DNA of 64,000 nucleotides. Origin: Anaerolineae bacterium (GTDB lineage: Bacteria; Chloroflexota; Anaerolineae; Promineifilales; Promineifilaceae). The DNA lies in the NCBI GenBank assembly GCA_023382655.1, contig JAHDWK010000003.1:372001-436000 (forward strand), read 5' to 3'. The notes under the pieces were generated by a model. That model made no database searches. It worked only from the letters and a program-made list of their open reading frames with translations, and was not told where the DNA came from. Below, one piece after another: positions 62,366 to 64,000 of the stretch; within the stretch, counting starts at the first letter, position 1, and the number at the start of each line of letters is the position of its first letter. The position numbers and the translations under genes are program-made.

Positions 62366-62776
62366 ATGGTCATACGAGCATTATTTGAAGGATTAGTATA
62401 TGACGAAAATGGGCGATTGGTAGACACGGCCGTCGTCGGCAGTGAAGCCAACTACATCATTGACGACGCCGGTTTTATGCGCCATATCAGTGCCGAAGAA
62501 GTAGACCGGCAGGTGTTAGGCTTTTTTCTGCAACAACTCCAAGAAAATCAGGACTTGGCCGTGGATCAGGCGATGAAGTTCATGGGCAAAGACGATCTGA
62601 TGACTAAAGCAGCTATAGACGCTTCTTTGCGCAACATCAACATGGATGACATCATCGCCCAGGGCATACCGCAGCAGGCGCGGGAAATGTTAGGCATGAT
62701 GGGCTTTCGGGTCACCATCAACTTTCACGGCGAAGTGATTAGCATTGATCAGCCTCAAGGCTTTGAAGAGGAGTAG
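62366..62776 (+). CDS. Unrecognised conserved protein
   Basis: 136 residues from the ATG at 62366 (GGAAG upstream); the frame extends 24 codons further but without a site. It begins MVIRALFEGLVYDENGRLVD with an acidic, mixed alpha/beta composition and no membrane segment. A helix QQLQENQDLAVDQAMKF and a final strand-turn (FRVTINFHGEVISIDQ) follow. I recognise no family. It diverges from the mre operon, so it may share the promoter region. Short heptamer words (GCAGGTG, GCAGATT, GCAGGTT) follow its stop codon. Confidence 0.75.
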   Translation: MVIRALFEGLVYDENGRLVDTAVVGSEANYIIDDAGFMRHISAEEVDRQVLGFFLQQLQENQDLAVDQAMKFMGKDDLMTKAAIDASLRNINMDDIIAQGIPQQAREMLGMMGFRVTINFHGEVISIDQPQGFEEE

Positions 62777-62841
62777 CAGGTGGCAGATTGCAGGTTGCGC
62801 ACCCCTTGCACCTAAATGGATTTTCTACGAGGAGTAAACTC

Positions 62842-63375
62842 ATGCGGTTAAGTGGCAAAAAAATTGCCATCCTCCTGGCGGAGGGTGTGGAAGATTTGGA
62901 GTTTTATGTGCCGCTGATGCGGCTGGAAGAGGAAGGAGCAGAGGTCATTGCCGCCGGGCTGGACATGAAGTCGGTGCGCGGCAAAAATGGCCTGGAAATG
63001 ACACCTACCACGACGATTGAATCACTGGAGAGCCAGGAGTTGTTTGCCGTGGTGATACCCGGTGGGTGGGCGCCGGATAAGTTACGCCGGTACACGGCCG
63101 TTACCCAACTCATCCACGATATGAACGCTGCCGGTAAAATCATCGGCGTCATTTGTCATGGTGGTCTGGTGGCGATTTCGGCGGGGATTGTGGACGGCCG
63201 TCCCGCCACCGGTTCCCTGGGCATTAAGGACGATCTGGTCAATGCCGGGGCCACCTGGGTAGATGCGGCTGCTTTCCGCGACGGCAACCTGGTCTGGGGG
63301 CGCGTCGTGGCGGACATCCCCGCCTTTTGCCGCGAACTGGTCGCAGCTTTGGTAGAAGTCGCCCGTAATCCGTAA
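62842..63375 (+). CDS. DJ-1/PfpI-family protein (type-1 glutamine amidotransferase-like)
   Basis: 177 residues from the ATG at 62842 preceded by GAGGAG. The fold shows KKIAILLAEGVEDLEFYVPL, with the conserved early glutamate, and the nucleophile-elbow cysteine in GVICHGGLVAIS, matching PfpI/YhbO-type proteins involved in protein or glyoxal repair and stress. The last residues ARNP and stop codon fall in a GTAATC heptamer element, so the native C-terminus was shortened or altered. Confidence 0.92.
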   Translation: MRLSGKKIAILLAEGVEDLEFYVPLMRLEEEGAEVIAAGLDMKSVRGKNGLEMTPTTTIESLESQELFAVVIPGGWAPDKLRRYTAVTQLIHDMNAAGKIIGVICHGGLVAISAGIVDGRPATGSLGIKDDLVNAGATWVDAAAFRDGNLVWGRVVADIPAFCRELVAALVEVARNP

Positions 63376-63419
63376 TCGGTAATCCGAAGTCGGATTACGG
63401 GCTTCGGATCACGGACTAC
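63364..63419. repeat. Heptamer-built inverted repeat (GTAATC family), copy 2
   Basis: Eight words: CGTAATC, CGTAATC, GGTAATC, CGAAGTC, GGATTAC, GGGCTTC, GGATCAC, GGACTAC. They form a hairpin between convergent genes, supply the stop of the PfpI gene and end four bases before the end of the sugar transferase gene. Confidence 0.88.
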
Positions 63420-63422
63420 GTC

Positions 63423-64000
63423 TCAATACGCGCCTTTGCCAAACAGAGCATGGGGAATGGTTTGCAGCAAAATGCGGAAGTCCAACCCCAATGACCAGTT
63501 TTCAATGTAATAAATATCTAGCAGGCACAATTCATCAAACGTCAGGTCGGAACGACCGCTCACCTGCCACAGCCCTGTAATCCCCCCAATCACCGATAGT
63601 CGTTGGCGGTGCCACGTTTTATAGTCATCCACTTCTTCCGGCAGCGGGGGACGTGGCCCCACCAGACTCATCTGCCCACGCAGCACATTGTAAAGCTGCG
63701 GCAGTTCATCCAGGCTGGTACGACGGATAAATTTGCCCACCCGCGTCAGCCGGGGATCGTCCTTTATTTTGAACAGCGGACCATCGGCCTGATTAAAGGC
63801 CAACAATGCCTCTTTTTGTTCTTCTGCGCCTACCACCATCGAGCGAAATTTGAACATTTGAAACGGCCGTCCATCTTTGCCAATACGCATCCCGGCATAC
63901 AGCACCGGGCCGGGTGAATCGAATTTGATAGCCAGGGCAATCGCGGCCGTCACCAGCAACGTGGGCATAGATAGCAGCAAAATAATGCTCAGGTCCATCA
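63423..64000 (-). CDS. Polyprenyl-phosphate sugar-phosphate transferase, WbaP/EpsL family (N-terminus outside window)
   Basis: At least 191 residues are visible and the frame stays open at the window edge, so the N-terminus is missing. The bacterial sugar transferase domain is complete enough to recognise: GPVLYAGMRIGKDGRPFQMFKFRSM, DDPRLTRVGKFIRRTSLDELPQL, and GPRPPLPEEVDDY with SVIGGITGLWQVSGRS. It attaches the first sugar-1-phosphate to undecaprenyl phosphate for exopolysaccharide or glycan synthesis. Further polysaccharide genes probably lie to the right. Confidence 0.93.
   Translation of the reverse strand, partial: MDLSIILLLSMPTLLVTAAIALAIKFDSPGPVLYAGMRIGKDGRPFQMFKFRSMVVGAEEQKEALLAFNQADGPLFKIKDDPRLTRVGKFIRRTSLDELPQLYNVLRGQMSLVGPRPPLPEEVDDYKTWHRQRLSVIGGITGLWQVSGRSDLTFDELCLLDIYYIENWSLGLDFRILLQTIPHALFGKGAY

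Overview
The window reads as chromosomal DNA of a Chloroflexota bacterium, most likely Anaerolineae-like; this is an inference from gene content. The pointers are a lipoprotein binding protein with a Val/Thr/Glu-rich linker after the lipobox, secreted proteins carrying a short I/Y-L-P-(V/L/I)-(I/V) motif, a polyphosphate-type ROK glucokinase, F420-type flavin-binding oxidoreductases and a Gram-positive-type LexA box. No rRNA, tRNA, CRISPR array, phage or insertion sequence was seen. All counts here were made by eye.

Layout. 1-3.0 kb: the start of a von Willebrand A membrane protein and a sensor kinase lacking its phospho-acceptor histidine. 3.3-8.2 kb: two large secreted repeat proteins (VCBS/FG-GAP and a frameshifted beta-helix protein). 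8.3-9.1 kb: a decayed gene. 9.2-16.2 kb: GlsB, CsbD, glutamate-type dehydrogenase, S9 peptidase, a class V aminotransferase and a secreted glycosidase-like protein. 16.2-22.0 kb: a minus-strand run of small single-domain genes (three DinB, two VOC, SRPBCC, Ddn-like and others). 22.2-27.5 kb: an AT-rich orphan gene, uvrA with a LexA box, a possible nuclease-fold protein and a secreted protein. 27.8-34.6 kb: a peptide/nickel-family ABC importer on the plus strand. 34.7-43.6 kb: a minus-strand chitin/GlcNAc block (GH18 chitinase, GH3 hexosaminidase, NagA, SIS deaminase/isomerase, ROK repressor, ROK kinase, patatin). 43.7-56.3 kb: metabolic and membrane genes, including an amidohydrolase-CYTH fusion, a D-lactate-dehydrogenase-like FAD/Fe-S protein and dGTPase. 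57.2-62.2 kb: mreB-mreC-mreD-PBP2. 62.3-64 kb: a conserved unknown gene, a DJ-1/PfpI protein and the end of a sugar-phosphate transferase.

The clearest functional unit is chitin use. A secreted two-CBM chitinase would make oligomers, the adjacent importer is a candidate for uptake, GH3 would release GlcNAc, and NagA plus the SIS protein would lead to fructose-6-phosphate under a NagC-like repressor with an apparent self-operator. No canonical GlcNAc kinase is visible; the nearby polyphosphate-glucokinase-like ROK protein is the only candidate.

Two DNA-level phenomena dominate. First, the octamer palindrome ACGGCCGT occurs about 125 times (roughly one expected), like the cyanobacterial HIP1 element. 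Second, many intergenic hairpins are built strictly from degenerate 7-bp words. They abut gene ends, provide stop codons for several genes, separate mreB from mreC, and in uvrA form a 140-bp in-frame insertion.
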